From NCBI RefSeq assembly GCF_014851395.1, contig NW_024041150.1:53058350-53122349 (forward strand): 64,000 bases of DNA, given 5' to 3'. Position numbers and translations under genes: made by a program. A model generated the notes under the pieces. That model was not told the origin of the DNA. It made no database searches and worked only from the letters and a program-made list of their open reading frames with translations. Origin of the DNA: Micropterus salmoides. Taxonomy: Eukaryota; Chordata; Actinopteri; Centrarchiformes; Centrarchidae. Below, piece after piece: positions 22,413-33,370 of the stretch (positions within the stretch are counted from its first letter, which is position 1; each line of letters starts with the position of its first letter).

Positions 22413-22553
22413 TCAGTGATCAGCTTCCTCTGGTAGCAGTGCAGCCTTCTCTTTGATAGAAACACAAGGCAAAAGGTCAAAGGTCAGTGATCAGCTTCCT
22501 CTGGTAGCAGTGCAGCCTTCTCTTTGATAGAAACACAAGTCAAAAGGTCAAAC
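22413..22553 (+). repeat. Two tandem copies of a 71-bp unit
   Basis: Starting tcagtgatcagcttcctctg at 22413 and again at 22484, almost identical. The unit ends aaaaggtcaaa. It is a recent simple tandem duplication in non-coding DNA. Confidence 0.9.
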
Positions 22554-22559
22554 CCTTAT

Positions 22560-23040
22560 TGCCTGTTGTGACCTCTGCTGGTTGAGCTCCCACATAGCAA
22601 GGCCTATAAGAAGGCCTATAAATATGTTAGGAAACTAAAATATGAATTAAAATATAGTCGCAAGCAGCGACTGGCGGGTTCATACCTTTTTTTCCCCCCA
22701 ATATTGCCATCAAAATTATTTCACACACAAGGTTAAATATTGTTACGAAACACATTCTGCAAGTTTTGTAACAACTGGACAACCATTTTCTGATCAATAT
22801 CTATATCATTGTTCTTTTTGACATCACAAGATGTAGAAGAAGAGGAAATTGTTTGACATATATTTTTGTCTCTTTTCCTGATGGTTTGTTCAAGTTTTAG
22901 GTTATGAATTTGTATGAACTTGTTGGTATCTACAGGCCTTGAAAAACAATACATTTCGTTTCCTCCAAAAATGCCTTAGAGGTTATAATAATTTATTTCC
23001 AGCTCTTGACAGTGAAGTTAGTTACTTCAATTGTAATCAA
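22560..23040. other. Non-coding, with a fragment of a teleost repeat
   Basis: Near 22655 the words gtcgcaagcagcgac and ggcgggttcat resemble the end of a common fish repeat whose other end may be the gagggcccgcccatc piece near 43700. The rest shows no gene. Confidence 0.3.
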
Positions 23041-23088
23041 TCAATTGTAAGTTGCTTTGGATAAAAGCATCAGTTAAATGAATAAATG
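23041..23088 (+). repeat. SINE/LINE 3' tail (gctttggataaaagc type)
   Basis: The sequence gtaagttgctttggataaaa followed by gcatcagttaaatgaataaatg is the highly conserved 3' tail shared by many teleost SINEs and L2-type LINEs. The body upstream is not recognisable. Confidence 0.75.
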
Positions 23089-24230
23089 CTGTTTGTAGCA
23101 AACACTGTCACTACTTATATAATTTCCTGTTTCTTTGTTTTTTCATATGTTCATGCTTTGGCTGTATTATGTTGTTACGAAATGGGTATTAAAGTACACA
23201 GTTACATTTAAATGGTCTTAAAGTACCCGACCACTACAGAACCCTGGTTATTAAAAAACATGTTTTTCACAGAATGTATAACAATGTATGCCAATAGCTG
23301 GCAAACAGTAATTTGTAATAGTGACATTTTAGGGAGTTATGTTCCCCCTCACAGTGACTGATTTCTGTTTGTTTGGACTTCTGTTGTGCTTCTCTGAAAA
23401 GGAATGTCAGTAAGTAGCTTACATTTATGTTCATGTACTCATTTTTCAACCTGCCCTTAATAACTAGTAATAAAATGCTTAAAATTACTAAAGAACCATT
23501 TAAAATGGGTTCTTTAATGAAGCAATTGGGACCCCAGAGAACCCATTTTTGCTATATATGTGGAATTAGCCTGCTAGTTTCACATTACAGTGTTGACTTA
23601 TTAATTAAATATTAATCAACGACAAAATCCCTTCCCCTTTGAGTGTCTACATGATTAAAATTTATAATTTTTGAATGTGTTTCCTGTCAAATCGCACTAT
23701 TTTATTTTGACAGTGGAGCCGACCTGAGAGTGGACCAGCAAACTGCGGCATTTCATACGGATGCTGTAGGGTACCTTTGGTGTAAAAAAAACGACGCTTT
23801 TTCATGCTGTCTCAAAATCAATAATTGACGCCTTGAGATGAAAATATGTTGGTCTGGCTCTGTAAGAGGGAGGAGACCTGCAGAATCACAGAGTCAGTAA
23901 TCACAACAACTGACCCAGAGTTAAAGTTAGCTCTCTTTGTGGAGCAAAAACCCCAGACTTTTACTGATCTCAGGTTAACTAGATTAGAATTTTCTGAAAG
24001 ATGCCTAAAGAGCTAGAAAAATATTCTACAGGTGTGCAGCTCTCAGCATTTGCACACTGATTTGTGCACATTTTGTCCATGACTTCACATTTTCTGATTT
24101 GGAGTGTGAAAGTGTTTTGCAGCAAATTCACTGCAGCAGCTGTAGCAGAAATATGAGCATTTGAGTTTCTTTACTTGGAATTTGTAGAATAGGATTTATA
24201 CACCTGCAATGAAAAACTTGAGAAGAGTAC
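23089..24230. other. Non-coding; repeat-like gaacc palindromes
   Basis: Around 23480-23560 paired aaagaacc and gggttcttt words form short inverted repeats, similar to 56975-57065. From about 23550 the sequence is shared with block B, which lacks an internal stretch that A keeps. No gene is visible. Confidence 0.35.
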
Positions 24231-25060
24231 CTGGTTTGGGGGTTTCTTGTCCTGTTTTGTGTTTCTTCTGTTCAGCCTTGTTTAGTCTTATGTTCATTTG
24301 CATGTTCAGCATCATTCACTTATTACCATTTCTGTCTCAGTCTCTGTTTTCTTATTTTAGTTCTTAGTCCTATGTCTTAGTTCTGTGTCTTAGTGTGTAG
24401 TCGTGCTTCTGAATTATAGCTCCGCCTCTTAGTTCTTAGATCTGTTTACTAGTTTCTTTCCTGCTTAGATTTGACATGTATTCTGTGTTGTGTTTATTAT
24501 ATATATGTATATCTGTTTCCCCCATAACCCTATGGACAAGAATAAGGAGATGAGGAGACCAGACAAATAGGGGTGGGCGGGAGGGGGTGCAGGATGCAAG
24601 AGCAAAGAAGAGGAGATGGGTTTTGTGGGTATTTATAGAAATGCCACTGCTATTAGCACCACTTTGAGATTGTGGTATGTTCTGTATCATGTTATATGTT
24701 TGTTTGAGTGCTATGTCTGTTTGGTCCATGTTTCAGTGTCAAGCTGTTTACTGTTTTAGTCTGAAGTTGTCAGTGGGTTTTGTTTCCCTTTCTGTTTCAT
24801 TACCTTGTTCCCACACCGCTTGTTTGCCTCAGTATTTAATGCCTGTGTTCTGTTCAGTCTTTGTTGGTTTATTTTAGATTGTAGCTTGTAGCTTTCAGTT
24901 GCTCTGTCGCCTGTGTTTGTTCCAGCCTCACCATTGCCCGTTTTGGGATTTATATTTCACTTGCTTACTTTGGATTTTGCTTTGGACACAGCCACTGCCT
25001 TTAAGTGTGCTTGATTTTCTTTAATAAATCACTGAACTGAACCTGCTCAGCACAACCTCT
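24231..25060 (+). repeat. T-rich repeat-like segment with AATAAA near its end
   Basis: A long pyrimidine-rich stretch of tgttt/ctgt words ends in ttaataaatcactgaactg (25021) and about 45 further bases. The composition and the late poly(A) signal suggest an LTR or other non-coding retroelement in plus orientation, similar in style to 33900-34640. I could not define exact ends. Most of it is duplicated at 58695-59400. Confidence 0.4.
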
Positions 25061-25241
25061 TTACACACTACACTTGTTGTATTTGTTGGAGAGAGAAAAA
25101 CTTCTAGTACCCCTAAAACAGTTTTCTCTGTGATATCAATATCAAACATGTGTGACTATTTTCTACAACTACAAATTCCACTGTCACAGGTCTTCAGCTG
25201 TTTTGCTCCAATAATACCTTCACATAGCAGTAGTGACATAC

Positions 25242-25340
25242 CTGACATGAAATAGTGCCGGAAATGTACCAGAAGACCCCCAGCAACAAGACCAACAACC
25301 AGGAGAACCAGGAGAACTTTGGCCCAGGATGGAAATCGTT
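25242..25340 (-). CDS. Transmembrane exon, block A gene
   Basis: A 99-base exon, phase 1-1. The acceptor is a strong pyrimidine tract ending ttcccacag; the donor is TCAG/GTATGT. It encodes a short juxtamembrane (ERFPSWAK) and a hydrophobic helix VLLVLLVVGLVAGGLLV followed by HFRHYFMS. It matches 59582-59689, which is three codons longer. Confidence 0.75.
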
Positions 25341-28300
25341 CTGTGGGAACCAGAAGCATAAAGAACTTGACCTCTGACCTCTGACCTGTATCTACAGTAG
25401 GTGTTAGGGTTTGTTGCTGACCTTTGACCTGCAGCTGGATCTCTGTCACTTTCCGGTGTCCTCCTAACGCTCTGACAGTGCAGGTGTAGGTGCCGCTGTC
25501 AGAGAGCTGGAGTTTTGTCAGCTTGAGGCTGAGGTCTCCAGTTTCCAGAGCGTCAGTCATCATGGATGTTCGGCTGCTGTAAATCTGGTTTTGGTCTTTA
25601 AGTTCATCACCTTCCTGCTGACGCTGGTGGACGGTTGGAGGATCGAGATCGTAGCGGATCCACACCACTGTGGGTTCGTCCAGGTCCAATGGGGGAAAAT
25701 GACAGGGCAGCAGGACAAACTGCTCCCCCTCATACAGCTCCACAGCTGAGGCATGCTGGGAAACTGTGAAGTCACACAGACAGAGAGGTTCAATCACAGC
25801 AACTGTGAAACCAAATCAGCTACAGTTTAAAACCGACACCACCTGACAAATAGCAGATCCACCTCAGCTGTCATGTTGCTCTCACTGTTGGACTTTGTGT
25901 TCTAATTCAACATGGTGTTAAAATGAGTGTGTTCACTGTCTGAACTCCTCTTTCCTCACATCTCTTCCTTCCATCTCTCCATCACGTCTTCAGAGGGAGC
26001 CACTAATACTCAGGGAAAAGACAGGACTGGGTTTGTTGCTCACCTTTCACCAGCAGCCGTATGTCTGATACTTTCTGTTTTCCTCCTAACGCACTGACGG
26101 TGCAGGTGTAGGTGCCACTGTCAGAGAGCTGGAGTTTTGTCAGCTTGAGGCTGAGGTCTCCAGTTTCCAGAGCGTCAGTCATCATGGATGTTCGGCCGCT
26201 GTAAAGCTCGTTTTGGTCTCTAAGTTCGTCACCTTCCTGCTGACGCTGGTGGATGGTTTGAGGATTGATATCGCAGCGGCTCCACACCACTGTGGGGTAT
26301 TCTATGTCAAAAGTGTTGTACTGACAGGGCAGCAGGACAAACTCCTCCCCCTCATACAGCTCCACAGCTGAGGCATGCTGGGAAACTGTGAGGTCACACA
26401 GACAGAGAGGTTCAATCACAGCAGCCTTATTTCATGTCTTATTCTATGGAGTTAAATCATTGTCAGTATCATTATCATAGTCACATATATATATTACAAT
26501 TTGTAAAGACAAGTCACGACCGAGATACCACACAAATGTCTAGCAGACCATGGATGCGTGTCGACCGGCTTACCCTACAGCTGTGCACATTGGCCTCACT
26601 CAGACAGAACACTCAGACCTGATTGAGTCATGGAGAAACGAGAGACGGTAAAGAAACGGTTGCTGCTGCTCTCTCTGCCCCTGCCTATCCATATGCATAC
26701 TTGGGGCAGAGAGGTGCTCTCCCTAACCAGTCACTTTCTTTCAAGTATAGGGAGATGCAGCCCACAGACATGATGGTGACAGGATGCAAGACCATCATGT
26801 AAAGTTCTTTAGTGCGCTTGCAGAATTGAAATATGAATCCAAACCATAACTAACTAATAGTACTAATAAAAACGTGAACTATGGTTAGGACCTAGGTGCG
26901 GACTTTCAGGTGCGAAAGCCACCTAAATCAGTTACTAAATTTGATTTCACCACAATTACTTGGGGCATAACTTAACTCGTTTAGGCGTAAATTTGCAACT
27001 AAGGCAAGTGACCATGTCATGGCTGGGAGCATTAGCTTTCTGGCTGCCATGAGCCACTTGGCATCTTAGTGTGGTGGGGAAAGATTACCCAAGTGCAGGT
27101 TAATGTGTAGTGGTGGTGAATCCAGCCTTGACTTAACTCCTCCCCTGGCCACCCTCTTTATTAGGCTTAGGCTAAATAAGACACCTGTGTTCCCTTGCTT
27201 ACTCTCTGCTTCCTGATCTGTCCCTGCTGTGGCTGCGGTTGGTGTTTATAGCCCAGGTATGTGAAGGGAATAGTTTCATGCACATCTATTTCCCCTTAAC
27301 AGTTGATTATGTTGCTTTCCTGCTCTTTGACTCTGTTAGGAGCCTCTTTTCTCCTGCCCTGTGACCATTGTTTTTTGTATCTTCATGACCCATCTCAGAG
27401 GTGGTGAGTAGATACATGGTTTTAAATGTATTTTAAAGCAGTAAGGTTGAGCCTGGCTAATTGTTTCCCTCACTTTTCCAGGTTCCTCCTTGGTTTAGAA
27501 CACTGCTGTTTTGCCGACTTAGTTTCCTGTTTTATGCCCCTTTAGTTTTGTAAGTTGTAGTTTGTAATTTGTATTACTTTAATTTAGATCTAATTTATTG
27601 TAGTTGTATGTTCTTGTGGGTTTTTGGCGATATAGTTTGCCCTTTTTCAGCCAACTGGGTAACTTTAGGTCACTTTGTTATTTTATATTAATTTGTTTAT
27701 TATTCTTTTGTAATAAACTTATATTTTGTTTAGGGTGCTATCTTGTTGGGAGGCTAGGCACCCGTGGCAAGGCCCCTTCACTTTTCTGCATGTGAGTAAT
27801 TTCACGGGGGCACTACATAGACTGCACCATTTTTGCTGTGAATAAGGCTGTGAGGTTTGTAGTGCTGCACTTAAGGTAGGTATTGGTATCACTCCTCAGC
27901 ATAGCCTGCCTCTCCACAAGTGACCTCTGCTTAGTTTTGGTTAAAGTTATTTTGGGTTCTTTATTTGAATTTATATTGAAGACAGTTTAACTAATTATTG
28001 TAAGAAAGTTGTCTTATTAACCATTTTATCATACTTTTATTGTTTGTTCACATTTCCTTTCCTTTTGGCAGTTCCAGTCCCAGATTGCTTGTTTTTGCTG
28101 ATTAAAAATAAATAGATTTTCGTACATTTTGAATCAGGTCTCTGCCTCATCAGTAACGTTCCTGTGTGCCTTCTTCTCTTCATTCTCCTTCAATTAATCA
28201 AGGTTTAAATAATAGTTCCTGGGGTGTAATTCCCTAGGTGGCGTAGTTTGGCTTTCATTCATTTGCCCCCTTCCTGGTCCACCGTACCACATTAGCACAT

Positions 28301-31300
28301 CAGAAAGCTAGATCTAGGGGCAGCTGTAGAGCAGGTTGCTCGTTAATTGGAAAATCAGCAGTTCAATCCCTGGCTCCTCCAGGCTGCATGTCGAAGTGTC
28401 CTTAGTCAAGATACTGAACACTGAATTGCCCCTGGTGGCTATTCCACCGGTGGCTGAATGTGTGTGAATATTAGTTTCTGTTTGAGCACTTAGTGGCCCC
28501 TCGACCCCAGTTCTATTAAATTTTTAGAAGTACATTTTTACCTATCCGTCATCATTGACCAGCACAAATAGAAATAACTATTAGAAAACATTGGAAATTT
28601 TGAAGAAAAAAATTAAATGTAAGTGAAATTGTGCAATCCCACTGTATGTGTACAGTAGCCTATGTACATTGAGCCAAATTTGTTTTTATTTTTGATACAT
28701 TTCTGATATATATAGATATATATCTGGGCTTTTATTGACCCTGCCTATATTTGGGACAGGCCTATAATTCTGAAACTACCATGAAACAGTTTATTTATTT
28801 CAAATAGAATAAATTATCAAATACATGTCATTCATTTCATCTAGCTCCGACAGACGGCTTATGCGCTTTTATTTTGAAGTAACATCCTGACGACAACAAC
28901 ACGGTGCAGGATGACAGAAGTTAGCAGACAGAGAGGATAGACTTCACATCACAGGATTCACAACTTGGATTAATTTTATGAAAAGCTGTTTTGATTATTT
29001 TGATCAGTGGACCCTTACAGAGTAAAGGAATATAAATAATCAAGGAACGGACACATTCAGGCTAAATGAGCACTTCAAAGGTAACTTAACGGCAGTCATC
29101 ACTTTTCCTTTTCTCTCTTGTACCATGCAGGTTACACTGGTCAATTTGAAAGAATTAGACTTTGGGGCTTGTTGTTTCCCCTTAAATGAACTGAACTATT
29201 GAATTGTGGAGAATCTAACTATGTGTAGCATTTTCATACAGACATATTGACCACACGTTTAAACATTAATATTTGTATTAACGATCTAAGCTGCTAAAGC
29301 GGGCGACACTGCAGGGTTTAAGAGGTTTTATACAAAAACTAGACCAGGCAATAAATTGAGGCAGGTGGTTATTTGTAAAAATGTTTTACGGTATATATGG
29401 ATAGGCTGGGTATTTGACCTAAAATGAAAATCACAATTAATTGCACACAATGTCTGGATCTTGAAGTCCCACAGGATCTTAGCTCGGTCAATCTCAACTA
29501 CCGTAGGAGGTGTCTTCCTTTTTGACCTTCCAGCCCATACTCATGACAGATGTTCCTGTACACTATGCCAGCTACCTGGTTATGTTGTTCCATGTACGCA
29601 CTTCCTGCCTGCATCTTACACCCTGCTGTTATGTGCTGTACTGTCTCAGGGGCATCCTTGCACAGTCTGCACCTGGGGTCCTGCCTGGTGTGGTAGACCC
29701 CAGCCTCTATTGATCTTGTACTGAGTGCCTGTTCTTGTGCTGCCATGATTAGTGCTTCTGTGCTGTCCTTCAGTCCAGCCTTTTCAGCCACTGGTAGGAT
29801 TTCTGGACATCAGCCACTTCTTCTACTTGTGTGTGGTACATGCCGTGCAGCAGCAAGCATCTTATCTATGCGCCATCACCACCCCTCAGTAGCCTCCATC
29901 TCCTCCTTTGGCCAGTTTATTATACCAGCGGGGTATCTGATGACTGGCAGGGCGTATGTGTTGATGGCTCAGGTCTTGTTTTTCCCATTCAGCTGACTTT
30001 TCAGGACCTGCCTCACTCTCTGTAGGTATTTGGCTGTGGGGGACTTCCTTGCTGCCTCCTCATGGTTTCCGTTAGCCTGCAGCACCCCAAGATATTTGTA
30101 GATGTCCTGAACATCTGCAATGCGGCCTTCTGGTTTTTCAATCCCCTTATTTATGATCATCTTCTCTGTTTTTGATACCATGCGACCACACTTGTCCAGT
30201 CCAAACTCTTGATATCATCCATGTAGAAGATGATGATGATGATGATCTGGCTGAGGGGGGTTCAGGGAGGCCAATCACATGGCAGCAACTCAACTCGCAT
30301 GTGATGGTGATAACAACTTGCTGAAGTTCAAACCGAGCTCAGAATGGGGGGAAAAGGGGATTTAAATTACTTTGAATGTGGCATTGTTGTTGGTGCCAAA
30401 CAGGCTGGTCTGAGTATTAAGTAGAAACTTCGGATCTACTGGGATCTTCACACACAACCATCTCTAGTGTTTACAGACAATGGTCAGAAAAAGACAAAAT
30501 ACCCAGTGAGGCCGTAAATGCCTTATTGATGTCAGAGGAGAATGGGATGCACAACATGTTGAACCTTGAAGCAGATGGACTACAGCAGCAGAAGACCACA
30601 CCAGACGCTCCTCCTTTCCATCCAGTTTCCTGTACTCCAGTGGCCTCCACATTCACCAGATCTCAGCCCAATAAACCACCTTTGGGATGTGGTGGAATGG
30701 GAGATTCACATCATGGATGTGAAGCCGACAAATCTGCAGCAACTGTGTGATGCTATCATGTCAATATGGACCAAAGACTCTGAGGAATGTTCCATCACCT
30801 TGTTGAAAGCATGCCACAAATTAAAGCAGTTCTAAGGCAAACGGTGTCCAACCTAGTACTGTCTTTATGTTTTGATCGTGTGCTGGGAGCTTGGTGTGTT
30901 GGTGTTGGTGTTGTTCATCTGTGTTTTTTTTCTCCATTCTCTCTCCTGCCTGGGATCTTGGGGCGTGTCTGCTGCGGGCTCTCTCACACCTGACCAGTAT
31001 TTGAAATCTGCCACAGCTTTATAGGAGTGCAAACAGTTAAAGTTTAAAGAAGAATTCTTACAAACAAAAACTCTATCTTCTCCAAAAAAAACTACTTTTG
31101 CAGAAAGAGAAAGCGAATGTTTTAAATTGCTTAACTATAAACATGTGACTTAGGACAGTAGGAAAACACTAATTATTAATCATATAATATATATTTTTTT
31201 ATTAAATATGCATTTTTGCTAATAACAATGTATTTTGCGGATATGACTTTAAATCAACACAAAAAAAAAAAAATACATATTAGTGGATTGTGAGATTTTT

Positions 31301-32370
31301 GTGGAGTTTTTCCTACAGATTTCCGTGGCAAACACTTGAGAAAATTATACTGGGGACAGAGTTCCAGCAACTTACATCGCTTAACCCTTCCTGCAGCCTT
31401 GACACTTCTGCTTGAAAATTCTGCTACGATATAACCTAGCTAGGTGTAGGAGCATGAGTGAAGCCACAAAGGTCAGCAATCCGACAATACCTGACACTAC
31501 ACCAAATACTTAAAAAATAGGAAAGAAATAGAGCAGTTCTAGTTACATATGGTGCTGTTTAGTGTGGTGTATCAGTGCAAGATTGGATTAAGCTAATGCT
31601 GTCAACATTATTTGCTGTGATTTTGGTTGGAGATTGTTTAATTGAAAAAAGTTATATATATTTTAAGCATTAATCCATTATTTGTCAGAGTGAAATCAAT
31701 TCAGAGTTATTTGTACTCCCTCCAATGTGTCGCAAAACTCTGGCCCCTATACTTTCCAAACAACCATCTAACCAGACAACATTGTTGTTTAGAGTCACCC
31801 TATCCTGTAGATCTACAGTGTTGGCATAGGTGTATGGGCAGATGACAGGAAAACTGCTGACTGAAAAAAGCCAGGAGACGAGGACATGCTTTGAAAACAG
31901 AGCTTTCAAAGGTGTTGCAAGACGTAGTGGCATTCCATTATTTCAACTCAGATTTTTTTCTTACATTGAACTCTGTCTCTACTGCATCTTTTGGACTCCA
32001 GTTGCTGACTATTTTTGCTGAGAATAAAAATGTTGGAAAAGAGTTTAGACTTAATCTGGCCTGGTCCTGAATTCGTTTTACCTCCATGGGTTAACTAGGT
32101 TAGGTGGAGTGCTAAGTAGGCAGGCAGGTGGAAAATGTTCCACCCCTCATAAAACGCAGCCAAAATTCACTCACTACAAGTGCACAGTGTACACAGAGTA
32201 TTACAGGGAAGTGAACAAAAGGAAAGTATTGGTTGCTGACACATATTATTTAAGTTAAGATGAAAGAAACACAAAGAAAACGTGACGTTGGACTGAGGTG
32301 ATGATCAGATCAGAGGGAGGAAGGTTATCTTACCGTGCACGTGGATCACAAACACCACAAACATCTTCAT
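25242..32370 (-). CDS. Two-V-domain B7/butyrophilin-like receptor gene, block A (gene model)
   Basis: The model from 5' to 3' on the minus strand is signal exon 32334-32370, V1 26044-26385, V2 25422-25763 and transmembrane exon 25242-25340. All internal junctions are phase 1, so exons splice in register. The predicted product is a single-pass surface protein with two V-set Ig domains. By family, such teleost proteins are relatives of B7/butyrophilin-type immune ligands or inhibitory receptors; the partner is unknown. Intron 1 is about 5.9 kb and full of repeats. The cytoplasmic part is uncertain: either splicing from TCAG/GTATGT to an unseen exon, or read-through giving a short tail ending near 25156. 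No ITIM or ITAM can be assigned. Linking the signal exon to V1 is inference from phase and from the leader sequence. Confidence 0.6.
25422..25763 (-). CDS. V-set domain exon V2, block A gene
   Basis: 342 bases, phase 1-1. Acceptor tgtgacttcacag before TTTCCC (25763); donor AAAG/GTCAGC (25422). Encodes SQHASAVELYEGEQFVLLPC (B-strand Cys), VVW core Trp, YSSRTSMMTDALETGDLSL, and DSGTYTC (F-strand Cys with the D-x-G-x-Y-x-C signature). All canonical V-set residues are present. The start MIEPLCLCD seen in the open frame lies in the intron and is not the real start. Confidence 0.85.
26044..26385 (-). CDS. V-set domain exon V1, block A gene
   Basis: 342 bases, phase 1-1, the same length as V2 and clearly its paralogue by exon duplication. 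Acceptor ends cctcacag; donor AAAG/GTGAGC is strong. Residues: EEFVLLPC, TVVWSRCD (an extra Cys two residues after the Trp that V2 lacks), YSGRTSMMTDALETGDLSL, DSGTYTC. The extra Cys could form an additional disulfide or interchain bond (inference). Confidence 0.85.
26430..27065. other. Intron 1 sequence, partly shared with block B
   Basis: Intronic, without exons that I recognise. It matches block B (60780-62042) except for a B-only segment (about 61005-61275) and the B-only solo LTR at 61422. Confidence 0.5.
27070..28291 (+). mobile_element. 1.22-kb LTR-like element with TTAG target duplication, block A
   Basis: It begins TGTGGTGGGG and ends CGTACCACA (TGTGGT/ACCACA inverted termini), flanked by direct TTAG at 27066-27069 and 28292-28295. 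Inside are a TATA-like ggctaaataagac (about 27170) and AATAAA-type signals (attaaaaataaat, about 28102). No coding capacity is seen. It fits a solo LTR of a Ty3-like or retroviral element. The same insertion with the same flanks is at 62047-63269, so it predates the duplication. Confidence 0.75.
28310..28480 (+). repeat. tRNA-like SINE or MITE fragment, block A
   Basis: It contains gtagagcaggttg and, 30 bases on, agttcaatccc, which look like pol III A and B boxes, followed by ggctcctccaggctgcatgt and cgaagtgtccttagtcaaga. This order is typical of a widespread teleost repeat. The copy is truncated and mutated. It is present again at 63288-63458. Confidence 0.55.
28481..29497. other. Intron 1 sequence, no gene seen
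   Basis: AT-rich with no recognisable exon or repeat boundary. The match to block B can be followed to 29024, where the window ends on the B side. Confidence 0.4.
29498..30240 (-). mobile_element. R2/R4-type LINE fragment, reverse transcriptase C-terminal half
   Basis: Minus-strand protein traces belong to a LINE of the restriction-endonuclease-like (R2/R4/Dong) group common in fish. FYMDDIK (catalytic motif C) is near 30214-30232. Frame 29969-30181 has YKYLGVLQANGNHEEAARK and SQLNGKNK. Frame 29498-29791 has EQALSTRSIEAGVYHTRQD and a C-x2-C-x8-H-x4-C knuckle (CRLCKDAPETVQHITAGC). Sequence between 29791 and 29969 is degraded. The 5' half and the endonuclease are missing. It lies in intron 1 of the receptor gene, co-directional with it. 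Confidence 0.75.
30255..30865 (+). mobile_element. Tc1/mariner transposon fragment with internal deletions
   Basis: It starts with ggttcagggaggccaatcac and carries the N-terminal DNA-binding trace GDLNYFECGIVVGAKQAGLS, a middle piece TLKQMDYSSRRPH, and the end of the catalytic domain WPPHSPDLSPINHLWDVVE. Most of the catalytic core between these is deleted. The residue at the third catalytic position, normally Glu in PIEHLW, is Asn here. It is inert. Confidence 0.8.
30866..32330. other. Intron 1 sequence, no gene seen
   Basis: AT-rich and homopolymer-bearing (A12 near 31261). A stretch at 31690-32040 reads smoothly but has no family resemblance in any frame. Nothing further can be supported. 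Confidence 0.35.
32334..32370 (-). CDS. Signal-peptide exon of the block A receptor gene
   Basis: On the minus strand, aggaag ATG opens 12 codons (MKMFVVFVIHVH) and one base, then CACG/GTAAGA, a strong donor in phase 1. Joined in phase to V1 it gives a leader followed by VSQHASAVELYEGE. Short hydrophobic leaders joined to SQHAS are familiar in fish V-set proteins. Upstream (32565-32572) a gaggaagt ETS/PU.1-like word is present, but no promoter is called. Confidence 0.65.
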
Positions 32371-32937
32371 CTTCCTGTAGAAACTCCAACAAGCACAAAG
32401 TTAATCTGCTTCTCACTAAAGGAAGTCTTCAGAAACACAGTGAGGACATCAGTTCACAGCCAATTGTCCCTTTCCTCTCCCTGATAATACCTCTGAGAGA
32501 ACTTTACTTTTGATTTGAACAGTTCTGTACCATTTACAGAAACAGGTGGGGCAGGTCAGGGAAGGAGGAAGTCAGGTAATGTGAAGAGCTACAGTAACAG
32601 TTTCTGGAAATAAAGGGAAGTAGTTGTGTTAGAGAACCTAATATGATAAAATATTAACACAGCTGTTGATACAGTGACATCACAGAGTTGATTTCAGCGA
32701 CTGTTTCTGTCAGCTGTATTTCCTAACCTGTGTTTTGGGTGGCTGTGTTTATGTTAGAGTGAGTGCTCTGTGCCTGCGAGGATCTCTGAGTGTCCTAAAG
32801 AAGCCTTGTTCTGATTGGCTGGATACATGAGCTCAGCCTTGGGAGTGTCTGCTGCTAGTTGGTCTATTGACAACATCAGGAGTGTATTTGGCCAGACACT
32901 CCAACGTGCAGGGAGCCCTATTCTTTATCTGAAAGAG

Positions 32938-32957
32938 AAAGAGAGAGAGAGAGACAG
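32938..32957 (+). repeat. GA microsatellite
   Basis: Run of ga units within a purine-rich patch. Confidence 0.8.
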
Positions 32958-33188
32958 GTGTTATTTTAATCCATGTAGTGATCTAGTAGTGATGCAATCT
33001 GACTCTACCTGTTTGTTATCTTTTTACCCATCTGTTTAAATGTATTTTTGTCTCGTCTGTTTCACCTGTTTGTCTAATATATCAGTCTTTCTACTTGTCT
33101 ACCAGCCAGTCTTCCTTTACACCTCTGTCTGTCTACCTCTTTTCTCTCTGTCTGTCTCTCCACCTATCTGTCTACTTGTCTCTCTCCC

Positions 33189-33262
33189 AATTCAATTCAC
33201 TTCATTTCAATCTAGCTTTATTGGCATGAATGTTAAACAACAATATTGCCAAAGCTACAAAT
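33189..33262 (+). repeat. Teleost repeat piece (tttattggcatgaatgttaa)
   Basis: The words caattcaattcacttcattt and ctttattggcatgaatgtta followed by acaatattgccaaagc mark a common fish repeat. It is adjacent to AT-rich simple sequence (33300-33470) with two gtgtgtgt runs. Confidence 0.55.
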
Positions 33263-33370
33263 AAATTACAAAAGACCAAACAATTCATTTTGTACAGTTT
33301 ATTAATCACTATTAAAAAATTATAATAATAAAAAAATATATTTATTAAAACAAAGTAAATAAACAGTAAA

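Larger units (their letters stand above)
12501..29024 (+). repeat. Segmental duplication, block A
   Basis: Block A is colinear with block B (51160-64000) in the same orientation. Matching pieces are 12501-13841 with 51160-52484; 14478-16100 with about 52830-55160; 16305-16975 with 56157-56760; and 23550-29024 with about 58384-64000. Identity looks very high by eye. Block A uniquely contains the DIRS, solo-LTR and foldback tract (about 16990-23540). The right edge of the match is set only by the end of the window. Confidence 0.9.

Noticed and set aside
24436..24877. Small frames on both strands, duplicated at 58799-59207
   Set aside because: Conserved only because the whole block is duplicated. 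Indels in B shift the frames, and there is no domain.
28310..28400. A tRNA gene, because of A/B-box-like words
   Set aside because: No cloverleaf can be drawn (no paired acceptor stem), and the following sequence is a known style of teleost repeat. It is called a SINE/MITE fragment instead.
32565..32620. ETS/PU.1-like gaggaagt and a ttctggaa palindrome as a receptor promoter
   Set aside because: Short words of this kind are frequent by chance. No TATA, initiator or CpG context fixes a start, so I did not annotate a promoter.
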